This document shows positions 10,762 to 23,000 of a DNA stretch of 64,000 nt, piece after piece. This stretch comes from Cymbomonas tetramitiformis (Eukaryota; Chlorophyta; Pyramimonadophyceae; Pyramimonadales; Pyramimonadaceae), in NCBI GenBank assembly GCA_001247695.2, contig LGRX02034669.1, positions 1 to 64,000 of the forward strand, in the 5' to 3' direction. A model generated the notes under the pieces. It ran no database searches and was not told the origin of the DNA. It saw only the letters and a program-made list of their open reading frames with translations. The position numbers and the translations under genes are program-made. Positions within the stretch are counted from its first letter, which is position 1, and every line of letters begins with the position of its first letter.

Positions 10762-10890
10762 AAGAAGAAAGGGGGGTTACCGTCCACATTCAACCCCCTC
10801 TACCGCTTACTCAGGCAGGAATCCTCCTTAGACCACCAACAGAAGGACCTGGATGTTGCACCCACCTCGTCACAACCCCTACTCAGGGCG

Positions 10891-11073
10891 TTAGTCAAAC
10901 CATAAGCCTTTGAAGAAAACCCGCTTCGTCACAATCCTCGAGTCGCGCTTCAGTGTCAGAAGCAAAATCTCCTGTAGCAACGGAACAAAAGTTACCTTCC
11001 CCCACGGGTTCCCAGTCATAAACCTGGCGGCCTCCAAGTCACTCCACATCACAATCTTGCAACCTCCCAGCAA
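10891..11073 (-). pseudogene. RNase H remnant of second DIRS-like element
   Basis: The minus-strand stretch CKIVMWSDLEAARF followed by WGKVTFVPLLQEILLLTL and DSRIVTKRV matches the C-terminal half of DIRS RNase H, with the catalytic Asp region at SDLEA. It has no start and is cut off by frameshifts on both sides. It lies between the RT and recombinase remnants, as expected. Confidence 0.55.
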
Positions 11074-11369
11074 TCAGCCCACTTCTTCCGGGCTAGGAAG
11101 AAAACCATCGGCTCCAGAAAGTTGAACTGACTGGAGGCTTCCTCCCTCAAAGGGCTGTACCGCAGCACCTTAAACATGCTCCCACTTCACAGCGAGCCAT
11201 CCTCCGCCGAAGAAACCACCATTCCCCCGTCAACAACCTCTTCCCCTGCAGCATGCTCTGCAAGGAAATCTCTGACCACAGGCCTCTTGTTCAAAACCAC
11301 TGCCCGATCATTGCTCTTCTCGTGCTCCTGGCTCTCCCGAGGAAGTCATACTAAGTCCTTAGAAACAAC

Positions 11370-11740
11370 TTTGCCTCAACGCCCAGGCACTCGACAAGCT
11401 CAATCAACATCTCGAACCCCTGTTGACACGCCTCTTCAGAGTCCGCCACCAGCAGAGTTTCATCAAGGTATACAACCACCCCGGGAACCCTCTACTCTGG
11501 AGCATCCCGGAATTCAGCACAGTAACATCGGAGACCAACCCCCCGGGCAGCCTTAGCCCAAAAAGGAAAACCTCGTGTCCATCCTCACAAAATCTTGAAA
11601 TTCACTAGTCAGCAGCAAAAGTGACAACCCGGAAAGCACTCTTCCGGTCAATCCTAGCCATAAAACAATATGACTGTCCCAATGCAAACTCCGCTCCCAC
11701 AAAGGCAACCTTCTTACTTTCAAACTCACAATTGTCATTC
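11370..11740 (-). pseudogene. Reverse transcriptase remnant of second DIRS-like element
   Basis: Minus-strand frames contain MARIDRKSAFRVV (motif A region) and, further on and in another frame, VVYLDETLLVADSEEA (motif C, YLDD changed to YLDE). Several stops and at least one frameshift lie between. The equivalent in the first element is VGYLDDFFMVARTAAEA. Confidence 0.6.
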
Positions 11741-12957
11741 ACAAAAGAAACTCCACAGGCTTAGTCAAATCGTGCACCATCCTGTTTTTCACTTTTCACT
11801 CGACAACTCTAAAACCAGTCCCAGAGCAGATATGCCGGGCACACTTCCTGCATCTATTTCCTGGCAGTTTCAACGTCCAGACTTCTGTGCTTCACAGGAG
11901 TACGTCCTCCTGGGACCTCGCTTCCTGTAGGATCAATTCTCCAGAAACAAACTCTTCTTTCCTTCATCATCACAGGCTCCACTGCCCAACCACTCAAACG
12001 CACTCACAACTCATTGGACCCTGCAATTTGTTCTCACTGCTACCGCAATTTTCTTTCACCACGGCTCCACGCGCAAGTACCTGACCAAAAAAAAAAACAG
12101 CACAACACCACGCTGCTGCCGTCGCAACGGCCCCACCATCCAACACGTACCTCCAAGACGTCGCAACCGCCGATAACTCGCCTCCACGTCGCCTCCACAC
12201 GTACTGCACAAACCTTAATTCGAAAGCAAAGGTGCAGACTTGCGCAAACAAAAGCGCAAAACGCTAATCATAACCGCCGCGAAACCACGTGTTCGTTTCT
12301 TGCCCCATCCCCTCAACAAGGACTCGCGCGCACTCGCTGCACCGCGGTTCTGACTCCCAGCTCAAATTTCCACACGTCCCACGCCGGTCCAACGAACGTG
12401 AAACTTACCCCAATAAACGCGCTCTAGCGTTTCGCCTTCTTCCTTGTTTTCCCTACATCATCCTTCCCGAAGGACCCCTCTAAGAAATCTGTCTTTACCT
12501 TTTCCGCATATCTCTGTCGCCAGCGTGCGTGCTTCTCCATTCCCGCGCGAAAGCCTCCGAAGCCTGCGGCACTTTGCGCAAACTCGAAAAAAGCAAAAGA
12601 AATTGAACAAGTCATCTAACACCGCTTCGCCTCCTCCATGACAGCCGCACCAATAGAAAAACGGCCCTCAGTGAGCGACGCACACAGACTGCGCCCGGAT
12701 CCGGTGCCAGTCAATAAATTTCAAGCCATTGCGTACGTTCGCCGCAACGCGTGCGTCCCCGAATCTAACAATAGTCAACTCAAACACTCGCGCAAACAAA
12801 ATCGCAAACCAAGCGAATAACCCTTCTCAAACCTGCGTGTTCGTAACTCGCGGCACGGTGGTACGCCCGTCCCCGCTTCGACTCGCAGCGCATTCCTTTC
12901 AGACTCTCACGTCCGACCATCCGTCGACGGATTCTGCGAGAACTTCGAAACAAAAAC

Positions 12958-13406
12958 TTTTTGAATTGGTAGCCTCGGAGCCCGAAGTTCTCTCAGAATG
13001 AAGTGAAGTGAACTGTCGCAGCTTATTTCAAAAGCTCCGAGAGTCTCTTCATCTTCACGGGCTCCGCCCAGGCGACACTGCGCCTTGCAAAGTGCACATC
13101 TGTGTTGCATGCTCCGCATGAACACAGATCTCGCTCAACCAATCAGAAAGCACATCCGTTTTCCGGCTCTGCCCGAACACCGATATGACCCGACTGTCAC
13201 GGTTCCCCCGTGACACCGTAGCCAATCAAACAACAGAGAAGTCGACCTCGCGGATTCCTCGCGGCTCTGCCTTGAGAAATCCTCGGGGAAAAATCCGCAA
13301 AAAAATCACATGTCCTCGTCGAGCCTCGGGCTCATTTTTTGCAAGCAGAAATTTCTCCCCCGTACTTCCAAAATAATTTAGAAATAAATTTCTCAATTAT
13401 TTACAC
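12958..13406. repeat. Split direct repeat segment B, outer copy (449 bp)
   Basis: Second copy of 8202-8650. It forms the right end (5' end on the minus strand) of the element and abuts the resumed 27-bp array at 13407. Confidence 0.9.
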
Positions 13407-13930
13407 GGGTCTGCACGCCCTGTACATCGCCGAGGGGCTGCGCGCGCTGTACATCGCCGAGGGGCTGCGCGCCCTGTACATCGCCGAGGGGCTGCGCGCC
13501 CTGTACATCGCCGAGGGTCTGCGCGCGCTGTACATCGCCGAGGGTCTGCGCGCGTTGTACATCGCCGAGGGTCTGCGCGCGCTGTACATCGCCGAGGGTC
13601 TGCGCGCGCTGTACATCGCCGAGGGTCTGCGCGCCCTGTACATCGCCGAGGGGCTGCGCGCGCTGTACATCGCCGAGGGGCAGCGCGCGCTGTACATCGC
13701 CGAGGGGCAGCGCGCGCTGTACATCGCCGAGGGGCAGCGCGCGCTGTACATCGCCGAGGATCTGCGCGCGCTGTACATCGCCGAGGGTCTGCGCGCGCTG
13801 TACATCGCCGAGGATCTGCGCGCGCTGTACATCGCCGAGGATCTGCGCGCGATGTACAGCGCGCGCAGCCCCTCGGCCCTGTACATCGCTGAGGGGCTGC
13901 GCGCCATGTACATCGCCGAGGGGCTGCGCT
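13407..13930. repeat. 27-bp minisatellite, right part
   Basis: About 19 copies of the same 27-bp unit as 6838-8016. Joining 8016 to 13407 restores an uninterrupted unit. Near 13857-13885 one unit is inverted or scrambled (GCGCGCAGCCCCTCGG), giving a short local palindrome. Confidence 0.95.
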
Positions 13931-14069
13931 GTGTTCCATAGGAGCGCAGCGGCTGCGGTCCTACTTGGCGATTGCGCGTTGGGTAGTTGGTGCGGTGCCC
14001 GGCCAAAAGGGTCGCACCTCGCCACGTGCATTGATTGCACGAGGGCTGGGGTCGGGGTGGGGCTGGCAG

Positions 14070-17000
14070 ATTTGCTTGAACGAAGCCATTGCCATGGGCG
14101 GAGGCATCTACCATGCCTGGGGGGCGCTCCTCGTGGAGCTCGGGTCGAAGGTCTGCCTCAACAACGCGGCGTTCGGCGGTGGTATTCATGGCGACCGCCG
14201 ATCGTCCATCGTCATGCGTGAGGCCTCCATGCTGGAGGGGAATATGGCCACGGAGAGCGGAGGGGGGTTGGTCATTCCCAGTCAGTGCACGGTCTATGTT
14301 CACAGCGGGAGCGGCGTGGTGAACAACACGGCACTGAAGGAGGGCGGCGGGATCTCCATGCAGTATGGCTCGGCCCACCTGGAGATGCACAACGCCACCT
14401 TGCTGGGCAACGTGGCTCAGCACTCTCATGGGGGGGGTATCTCCACTTCGGACACGAATTCCGTACTACTGGAGGGGGTCACGCTGGCGTCCAATGTTGC
14501 AGCGGAGTCACATGGTGGGGCGCTACACATGGTGAATACCACCGCGGAAGCGCGTAACGTGACATTCAAGAAGAACGTTGCTGCTTATAGAGGCGAGCCC
14601 CGGTCAACCGCAGTGGCACTTACTGGCGTCACGCACATGTCACGTGCTGATTTGCCGCTCTGCACAAGAAGCTGATGACACGCCAGCTTTGCCACAGCAA
14701 TTGCTTGGCGGACCGCTTTGCTCTGCACTCCCGGGCGGAGGGCGGAGGGGGGGGTATTGGAATCTGCAGTGCCTGCTGATCAGTTTGGTGTAAAGCATGA
14801 CTGTCTAGGCCTTGTACAGTAGTCAGGATGCTCAAACCCTGAAGAAACCCTAAAGAAACCCTATGAAACCCTTAGATCTAGATCTGTAGATCTGCTGAAC
14901 TAATCGTGGCCGTTGGATCATATGATGACCATCGGCAAGACACAGTGTGTAATAGCTCGCGGCCCATCTTCTGAAAGTGGGCCGGAGAGTTCATCGGCCC
15001 ATCGCAGGCGTGTCACTGCAGTCGTTATGAACTCGACAGTGACACGTCAGACTCTATTTAGTGAACTTTCACTTAGGCTGCCCAATCAGTAATGATTGGG
15101 CGCTGAAGTTCGTGGCGTTTCAAGCTGCGAACTGCTATATCTTTTGAGAATGAAAGTTTACGCTCGCTTTTGTGAAATACCCTGTACAGAATTCCAACAG
15201 GGGGGCATTATGGTCTCCGCGGGAGCATGAGGAAGGGGTTTTGCGGTGCAGGTGGCGCCGTTTACGTCGGCACTAGTAGCCGGTTTTGGCTACTGGGGAA
15301 CGCCACGCACGCGGCGTTGCTCGAGGAGAATGTGGCGGGCGAACTCGGCGGAGGCATTAGCATTGCCAGCCAGGCGAAAGCGTTCATTGGTCTCTCCGAC
15401 TCCGCGATCATGTCCGTGCTCGAGTCCGAGTCTCTTGGACTCTCCGGCTGGATGAATGTGTCCACGTACAAGGGGGAATTGTCATGCCCAGTCACTGTCC
15501 AGGAACTCGGCTCCACCTATGATTACGGCGTGGTGATGCGCGGCAATACGGCATCCGAAGCCGGCGCGGCGCTGTTCGGTGAGAGCCCCCAAGAGGGCCG
15601 GCGACTGTCCTGTGCCGTCCCGTCCGCCCCCGTAGAAGTCAGCCTATTCCTTTGGCCGATTCTGCCCGGGCGCGATGCTTCCAATGTCCTCTGCCCAGCT
15701 GGATGGCGTCGGAAAGACCAGGCCCTGGGGCCACTCTCTCCTGCCCGTAGCGCCACCGAGGGGATGTTGGCGGGGGGGCCTCGGGCAGGTTCAAAATGTG
15801 CGATTGTGATGCGAGGCGTACAAATCTCCGACCACGGATGCGACTCCGAGGGCGTCCATGAATGCACGGCTGTGGATATCTCGGATACGGCCCTGGTGTT
15901 GCAAGACTCGCTGGTAAAAGACAACATCGGCACGGGCTGCCGTGTTGGCCAGGCCTCGGTGGCAGTCATCCAGTACTGCGGCTTCCTCAACCAGACAGGG
16001 GTGCTCGACGGCGCCGGCCTGAACACTGTTTCAACCAGCAACGTCATGCTCGAGTGTGTGCACTTTGCCGGCAACACCGCGGATAGCAAGGTCCGTGGAG
16101 CCCTCAGAGATGCACGGGCATGCGTGTGGCACACCGTGCATTACCAACAATGGTTCTCATGTATACTGAGAAGGGCCATCACCACTGGCTATTTTTATAC
16201 TAAGAGGTGTTCTCAACATTGGGCATTGTGCATATTGAGAGGTGTCGCCGACAATTTGGTTGAGAAGTTAGAGCTGCGGGTGGCGGGGCCACAGCTAGCG
16301 GCGAAATCAGGGGTGAGGGAGTTGAGTGGATAGTGGGGCTGGGATTGGCTGCGGGGGGCCCTGAATGATGGAATATGGCCATGCGCAGGCCAGATTTAGG
16401 TTTCAATGGGTTTGAGGCTGCAAAAACCAGGTTTCAGGTTTGGTGGGTACGAGGCGTTCTGCTCGAGCCAGGTCTGGGGGTATGGTGGGTCCGAGGCGTC
16501 ATGCCTAAGCCAGGTTTGGGGTATGGTGGGTACGAGGCGTTCTGCTCGAGCCAGGTCTGGGGGTATGGTGGGTCCGAGGCATCATGCCTAAGCCAGGTTT
16601 CAGGTTTGGTGGGTGCGAGGTGTTCTGCCCGAGCCAGGTCTGGGGGTATGGTGGGTCCGAGGCGTCATGCCTAAGCCAGGTTTGGGGGTATGGTGTGGGT
16701 ACGAGGCGTTCTGCTCGAGCCAGGTCTGGGGGTATGGTGGGTCCGAGGCGTCATGCCTAAGCCAGGTTTGGGGGTATGGTGGGTACGAGGCGTTCTGCTC
16801 GAGCCAGGTCTGGGGTATGGTGGGTCCGAGGCATCATGCCTAAGCCAGGTTTCAGGTTTGGTGGGTGCGAGGTGTTCTGCCCGAGCCAGGTCTGGGGGTA
16901 TGGTGGGTCCGAGGCGTCATGCCTAAGCCAGGTTTGGGGGTATGGTGGGTACGAGGCGTTCTGCTCGAGCCAGGTCTGGGGGTATGGTGGGTCTGAGGCG

Positions 17001-20000
17001 TTCTGCTCGAGCCAGGTCTGAGGGTATGGTGAGTCCGAGGCGTCATGCCTAAGCCAGGGTTTAGGGTATAGGGTGTTGGAAGACGCAAGTGCCTGGGCGC
17101 ATCAGATTGCGATGGGATCTGAGGCCTTCTTCCCTGGCCGCCCCTACCACTGAGGGAGCCTGCCGCCTGCTGCAACCCTGAAGTTGCCGGGACGCGCTGC
17201 CGTAGGGAGGCGCGGTGATCACCCGTGGCGCGCTGGACGCTCGCGGCTGCCTTTTCGATGGCAATACGGCGGAGAAGGGCGCGGTGATCATGGCGGCGCT
17301 GACCCTCTCCCAGCGCATGGTGGTGAAGGACTCTGAGATGCGGAGCAACGTCGCCAAAGCGGACGGCGCTGTGCTGTACCTCACCACAAATACCTCAGGA
17401 AACGGCGACTTTGCCGAGCTGTCCGGACTGCAAGTGACAGGTGCGCCAGTGCCATCAGCAGCAAGCCGGCGGTGAGAGGGCAAGCCGGCGAGCGGTGAGA
17501 GGGCAAGCCGGCGAGCGGTGAGCGGGCAAGCCGGCGAGCGGTGAGCGGGCAAGCCGGCGAGCGGTGAGCGGGCAAGCCGGCGAGCGGTGAGCGGGCAAGC
17601 CGGCGAGCGGTGAGCGGGCAAGCCGGCGAGCGGTGAGCGGGCAAGCCGGCGAGCGGTGAGCGGGCAAGCCGGCGAGCGGTGAGAGGGCAAGCGGCGGTGA
17701 AGCCGGCGAGCGGTGAGCAAGCCGGCGAGCGGTGAGCGGGCAAGCCGGCGAGCGGTGAGCGGGCAAGCCGGCGAGCGGTGAGCGGGCAAGCCGGCGAGCG
17801 GTGAGCGGGCAAGCCGGCGAGCGGTGAGCGGGCAAGCCGGCGAGCGGTGGGCGGGCAAGCCGGCGACCGGTGAGAGGGCAAGCCGGCGACCGGTGAGAGG
17901 GCAAGCCGGCGACCAGTGAGTGGGCATGCCGGCGACCAGTGAGCGGGCGAGCCGGCGAGCGGTGAGCGGGCGAGCCGGCGAGCGGTGAGCGGGCAAGCCG
18001 GCGACCGGTGAGCGGGCAAGCCGGCGACCGGTGAGCGGGCAAGCCGGCGACCGGTGAGCGGGCAAGCCGGCGACCGGTGAGCGGGCAAGCCGGCGACCGG
18101 TGAGTGGTGAGCGGGCAAGCCGGCGAGTGGTGAGATTTCGTCGCAGTGATGTGAGTGCACTGATGCAAAAAGATAGTATAACTGCCTTTTATTTGCTGGT
18201 GTTGATGAGCGAAGGTGTCTTGGGAGAGTGGTTCCTCCTCATGGCTCGGGGCTCTGCAGGTTCTCTGGAGCCTGCTAGTGCCGTAGATCTCCTTACAGCA
18301 TCCTCCTTCCCCCCAAGGGTCGGTCAGGGGCCACCCCCGTGGGAACCCCTGTCCTCAGTGACACCCGCCTCCCGGGGGCTCGTGCATTATTCCGCGCGCA
18401 TGCCGCTCCAAGGCCCAAGCGCCGCACAAAACCTGAGCATCGTTGAGGATCCCCGCCGATCGGGGGGTGGCGCAGATAATCACGCTGCGGGTGGCGGGGC
18501 GTTCATCTTCTGGGACCCCGTGGACATCCGGGAGAACTACTCACAGCCCCCGTTGTGCGAAGACTGCCTCCTCGTAAACAACACCGCGGCGTTCTCCTCG
18601 CCAGAGGGATGGGCCACCCAGCCTCTGCAGCTAAATACACTGGAGTACACCGCGGAAGTGTCGGGGGGGTACTCCCTACCGGAGCCCATCGAGGTGGAGA
18701 TGGTGGATATGTACTGGAGCCGCGTGCGCGGTGACGATTCCGAAGGGTCGATCCGTGCAGAGATCGTTGCGGACGCCTCGAGCGCGTGCGTTCTGGACGC
18801 CTCGAGCTTGGTGAAGGCGCGGATGGAGCAAGGCAGCGCCTTCTTCAAAGAACTGATCCTGAGGTGACGCCTTGCCCCCTGGCGTGAGTGGTGGCCTGAG
18901 CTGGCGAAGTGGTCATGCTTGCAGTGACGCAGGAGTATGGGAGGCGGTGGGATCGATCTGTGCAGGGATACTCCAGGGATGGTGTGTAACCTATTGTTTT
19001 CGATTGACTCTAGCTCGCTTCGGATTGCGAGTTTGGAGGTGCCTCTCCGAGAGTGCCGAGTCGGAGAATCGTACAACGCGGCGACCCACCGGTGTAGCTG
19101 GTGTGAGGCCAAGAGTATCACCTTCGACAACGAGAGCTCATGCGTCTCCTGCACCAAAGATCAGGTCCCCCCTCCCCGCGCAGTTCCGATGTGGCATATG
19201 CCGTTATGCGTCACTTGCCTGGCGTGACACATGCGGATCACATAGCCATTACGCGTCACTTGCCTGGCGTGACACGTGCGGATCACATAGCCAGGATGTG
19301 TCAGCTCAGAGAGAGCTGGACTCCGCGAGCTGGAGGGCCAAATCGATGCGGGCATCTCCGGCTCGTCGGTGCGCATTGGAGGCCCTGCAAAATAAGGGGT
19401 GTGGTTGAGGGAAACGAGAGGCTGCTCTGCGGGGCTAGAGGGGGCGGGCCGGCGGCTGGGCCGCTGGACGGCTGCTTTGCATGGGTCCTTGCTTCAAGCA
19501 ACGAAGCTCGCCGGCGGCGCTCCTGATGAGGGGTGGCTACAGGCTTCTCAGGGTGGGCGTCGCTCGGTGCTTGTGCTGCAGGATAGCGTAGTGGAAGAAG
19601 GCCTCATCTGCCTGGGCGGGGCGGACTACGAAATTGAAAAGGTGCCGCCTCTCTCCCAGCCACCTCCACGCCAAGCGGCTGCAGTTGGGCGTGCACTGCA
19701 ACGGGCCATTCTAGGTTAGGCCCTTGAGACGTAGACCACCCGACGCTCTCGGAAGGAACGTGCGTGATGCGTGTGTGACACTTAGACCACCCGACGCTCT
19801 CGGAAGGAACGTGCGTGATGCGTGTGTGGCACTTAGACCACCCGACGCTCCCGGAAGGAACGTGCGTGATGCTTGTGAGACATTGCTTTCCAATGGGCTT
19901 ACGCTGGGGGTGGGGGGGCGTGGGATGGGCGTAACTGGATGTTCAGGGGTTTTGGGTGGCACCAAACGTGGAATTCTGCGGTAACAAAGTGGAATGCATG

Positions 20001-23000
20001 TTTGATCGGATTTACCGTTGTTTTGGCTCGGCATGCGACGGCCCCGATGACTCGGATGCTGCGACCTCCCTGCGCCGTGCCACTGGGGCGGCTGGTGCGA
20101 AGGCTGTGCAAGAGAGCCTCTGCAACTTGGTTCAATATGAATATGGAGTGCTGTGTGGGGGCAGCGAAAGCGGGTCTGTGTGCAGCAAGTGCGCCTCCCT
20201 CAGACCCCCCTGTCACCTGGCCCACTGGTCCCAGATGGTGCACGCGGCAGCCTTCCGCAATTCGGGGGAGACTTGCCCTTTCATTCTTCAACCGACATGC
20301 CCACGGCGTCATGGATGCGCCTTCGCGCCTTGCCGTCATGCCTTATCATCATGCATGCGTCATCTCGCCTTGCCGTCATGCATGCGCCGTCATGCCTTGC
20401 TGTCATGTAAGCGTCATCTCGCCTTGCCATCATGCATGCGTCATCTCGCCTTGCCGGCATGCATGCGCCATCATGCCTGCGCCGTTATGCAAGGGTCGTT
20501 GTATGTGCTTTGAAGTACGCATCTGCCCGGGACACCAGCTCAGAAGAGAGCACTTTGAGATCACATCGACGGCGAGATTGTGTTGCAGAGATCACATCAA
20601 CGGTGGGATTGTGTTGCAGAGACCACTATAAAACGGAGAACGATGGGTGCTTCATGTGTCCCTCGGCTTTGGAAACCTACATCACGACGATAGTCGTAGC
20701 ATTGTTACTGGTCTGCTTGGTGGGCGCAATCTACTGGATGTTCCGGGCCGCCGCTGTGGGCGTCGACAATGTGCGGGCCCTCGCCCCCTCCATGTCTCAG
20801 CTTCGTAGCGTGCGTGCGGGAGTATGGGAGGTGGGAAGAGCGGGCATCCCGAGAGCGGGTGGGCGCTCGCACGCTGATGTTTTATAGCTCTGCTCATGCG
20901 GTGCATTGCTGGAGGCTGCTGGCGATTCTGAGCATTTATCCACGGCAAACCTCGCCAAATCTCGACTGGCAACAGCGTCACCGCAGCGCACCCCCCTCCC
21001 GGCCCTTGATGCGGCCTGTGGTGGTGGGGCACCGCTGTCTCTGAAGTGAACTGCCGCGCCCTCGCCGCGAAAAGGTGAGGGCTGGAGATGGGAGGGGGGA
21101 GGGCCCTCACAGGTGGTGAACGCCACAGGCGAGGCGCAGGCGGTGTCCATCCAACTCGCTAAAGCCAAAAATGCATTCAGCATTCTGATTGGCTACATGC
21201 AGGTACCCGCCATTTTGGTGCAACCCTCATTGCTGCACCCCCCTGTGTACTCCCTCCTCCCTTGGCGAGTGTGCCTTAGAGTGGCCGGCAGCAGATTCGA
21301 GGGCCCAAGAAGCTCTGCTGTGAAGATGGCGCGCCACAGGGGACAGAGGGCAATTGCACGGCGGCGATCATGCGGCCTCGGCCTTGAGCCCATGCGCCCT
21401 CTTGCAGGCCGGGCAGGAGCGGGCCGGGCAGGGCGTTCTGATGCTGAGTGCTGCGAGTTTCCCCAAGCAGTGCCAACGATGCCGCTGCTGCTGATGTTGG
21501 TGTAAGCCTCAGATGATGTTCTGTTGGGGCTTCCGCGGGGCCCGGGCCGGGGGTTCTGTGGGGCCCTGGGCGGGGGTTCTGTGGGGCCCTGGACGGGGGT
21601 TCTATGGGCCCTGACCGGGGGTTCTGTGGGGTCCTGGGCGGGGGTTCTGTGGGGCGCTGGGCGGGGTTCTGTGGGGCCCTGCACGGGGGTTCTGTGGGGC
21701 CCTGCACGGGGGTTCTGTGGGGCCCTGCACGTGGGTTCTGTGGGGCTCTGCGCCGCAGAGCAGTAATCCGTCTTTTTGCTCTCTCAGTTGGAGGGAGGAC
21801 GGTGCTCGATGTGATCGGTCCTCAGGTGATCAGCCAGCTGACCGTGGTGTACAGCAGTAAGCTCATTCCAGGGCAGCTGAGTGCCATCAGCAGCGCCTTC
21901 GCGTTTGCCAACCTGGACTTTGTCGTCCTGGTGAACCTGAAGTGCCTGGGCTACCATGCGGGGTTAACCCCCAGCAGCGAGGGTACCTTCACGGGCAAGT
22001 TCTTGAGCACAGTGATAAGCCCCGGGCTGCTGCTCCTGGCGATGATGATCTTCTACCTGGTGCTGCGCTACCTGAAGCGCCGCGAGATGCGCGCCGCCGC
22101 CTTGCTTGGCACCCCCATCACGGAGGTGCGCCCCGATCGCGCCACGTGGCGGCCAGAGGCGCACCCGGTTTCTCGTGAACGCCGCGCTGGGTTCTGCAGT
22201 GGTGGCGCGCGAAGGGCCCGGACGCGACAGGCCTGGTGCGAAGTTGATATGAGGGACTGAAAACGCCAGGCCCGCTCCTCTTATCTTGCACCGCCGCCAT
22301 ACGCCGCATTGCCCCCGCCCAACTCGAGCCAGGCGAAGTGAATCTCGAGCGATCCATCTGCGCCTGCAGCGCACCAGCTGCATCGAGGTCTGAAAGGCGG
22401 AGGTGCTGTGCGCCGCTTGGTGAAAGCAAGCTTGCGGCCAATGGGGCGCTCTCGCGCATCCACAAGCCGCACAGCGGGCCTTCGGGACCTGGCCAGGCCT
22501 GAGTGCAGGAGCCGAGTGCGCGCGCGGCTTTGTGCGAAGCTCTATTGGCAGCATACCACTCAGGACCCAGGCGCGCCCCTCTTGGCAGAGGCCTGCAGAC
22601 GCGCGCGCTCAGCTGCATCGCCGCCAACGAGAGGCAGCGCTCCCCTCTTGGCAGAGGCCTGCAGACGCGCGTGCTCAGCTGCATCGCCGCCAACGAGAGG
22701 CAGCGCTCCCCTCTTGGCAGAGGCCTGCAGACGCGCGCGCTCAGCTGCATCGCCGCCAACGAGAGACAGCGCTCCCCTCTTGGCAGAGGCCTGCAGACGC
22801 GCGCGCTCAGCTGCATCGCCGCCAACGAGAGACAGCGCTCCCCTCTTGGCAGAGGCCTGCAGACGCGCGCGCTCAGCTGCATCGCCGCCAACGAGAGACA
22901 GCGCTCCCCTCTTGGCAGAGGCCTGCAGACGCGCGTGCTCAGCTGCATCGCCGCCAACGAGAGACAGCGCTCCCCTCTTGGCAGAGGCCTGCAGGCGCGC

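Larger units (their letters stand above)
8017..13406 (-). mobile_element. Second DIRS/PAT-like element with split direct repeats, degenerate
   Basis: Four repeat blocks define the element: A1 8017-8180, B1 8202-8650, A2 8651-8814 and B2 12958-13406. Read on the minus strand this is a1 - genes - b1 - a2 - b2, the split direct repeat structure of PAT/DIRS-type retrotransposons. The interior carries minus-strand remnants in the expected order: RT motif C as YLDE (11441-11477), RNase H (10891-11073) and tyrosine recombinase pieces (10761 down to 8906). Bases 11750-12957 should be the gag region, but I see only weak minus-strand ORFs (for example 12424-12615). No part is intact, so the copy is dead or moved by another element. 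Confidence 0.85.
14070..18863 (+). other. Exons 1-5: POMP-type beta-helix ectodomain
   Basis: Exons 1-4 show repeated N-x-A/T...GG(G/A)(I/L/V) units: NEAIAMGGGIY, NNAAFGGGIH, GNMATESGGGLV, NNTALKEGGGIS, GNVAQHSHGGGIS, SNVAAESHGGAL, ENVAGELGGGIS, GNTASEAGAALF, GNTADSKGGAV and GNTAEKGAV. These are the short parallel beta-helix repeats of polymorphic outer-membrane proteins, found in giant extracellular proteins of algae. Asn-x-Ser/Thr glycosylation sites are frequent. Exon 5 continues with HAAGGGAFIFWD and a CEDCLLVNNTAAF unit and then a less repetitive region. Intron 1 (14593-15251) starts with GC, not GT. Intron 2 (15579-15788) is 210 bases without a stop in frame, so its retention would not break the protein. 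Confidence 0.75.

Noticed and set aside
8199..13406. LTR retrotransposon with 450-bp LTRs
   Set aside because: The 450-bp repeats alone suggested LTRs, but segment A (164 bp) is duplicated in the split order and the interior has tyrosine recombinase remnants, with no integrase and no target duplication.
6838..13930. Possible CRISPR array
   Set aside because: The units are directly adjacent without unique spacers; there are no cas genes and the context is eukaryotic.
17061..18168. ORFs of about 240-330 codons on the minus strand (LPAHRSPACPLTARR repeats)
   Set aside because: They arise from the 23-bp intronic minisatellite read in three frames.
14070..18863. Bacterial (chlamydial) outer-membrane protein operon
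   Set aside because: The POMP repeats are interrupted by consistent introns and are followed by a eukaryotic multi-span domain, with no Shine-Dalgarno sites or autotransporter barrel.
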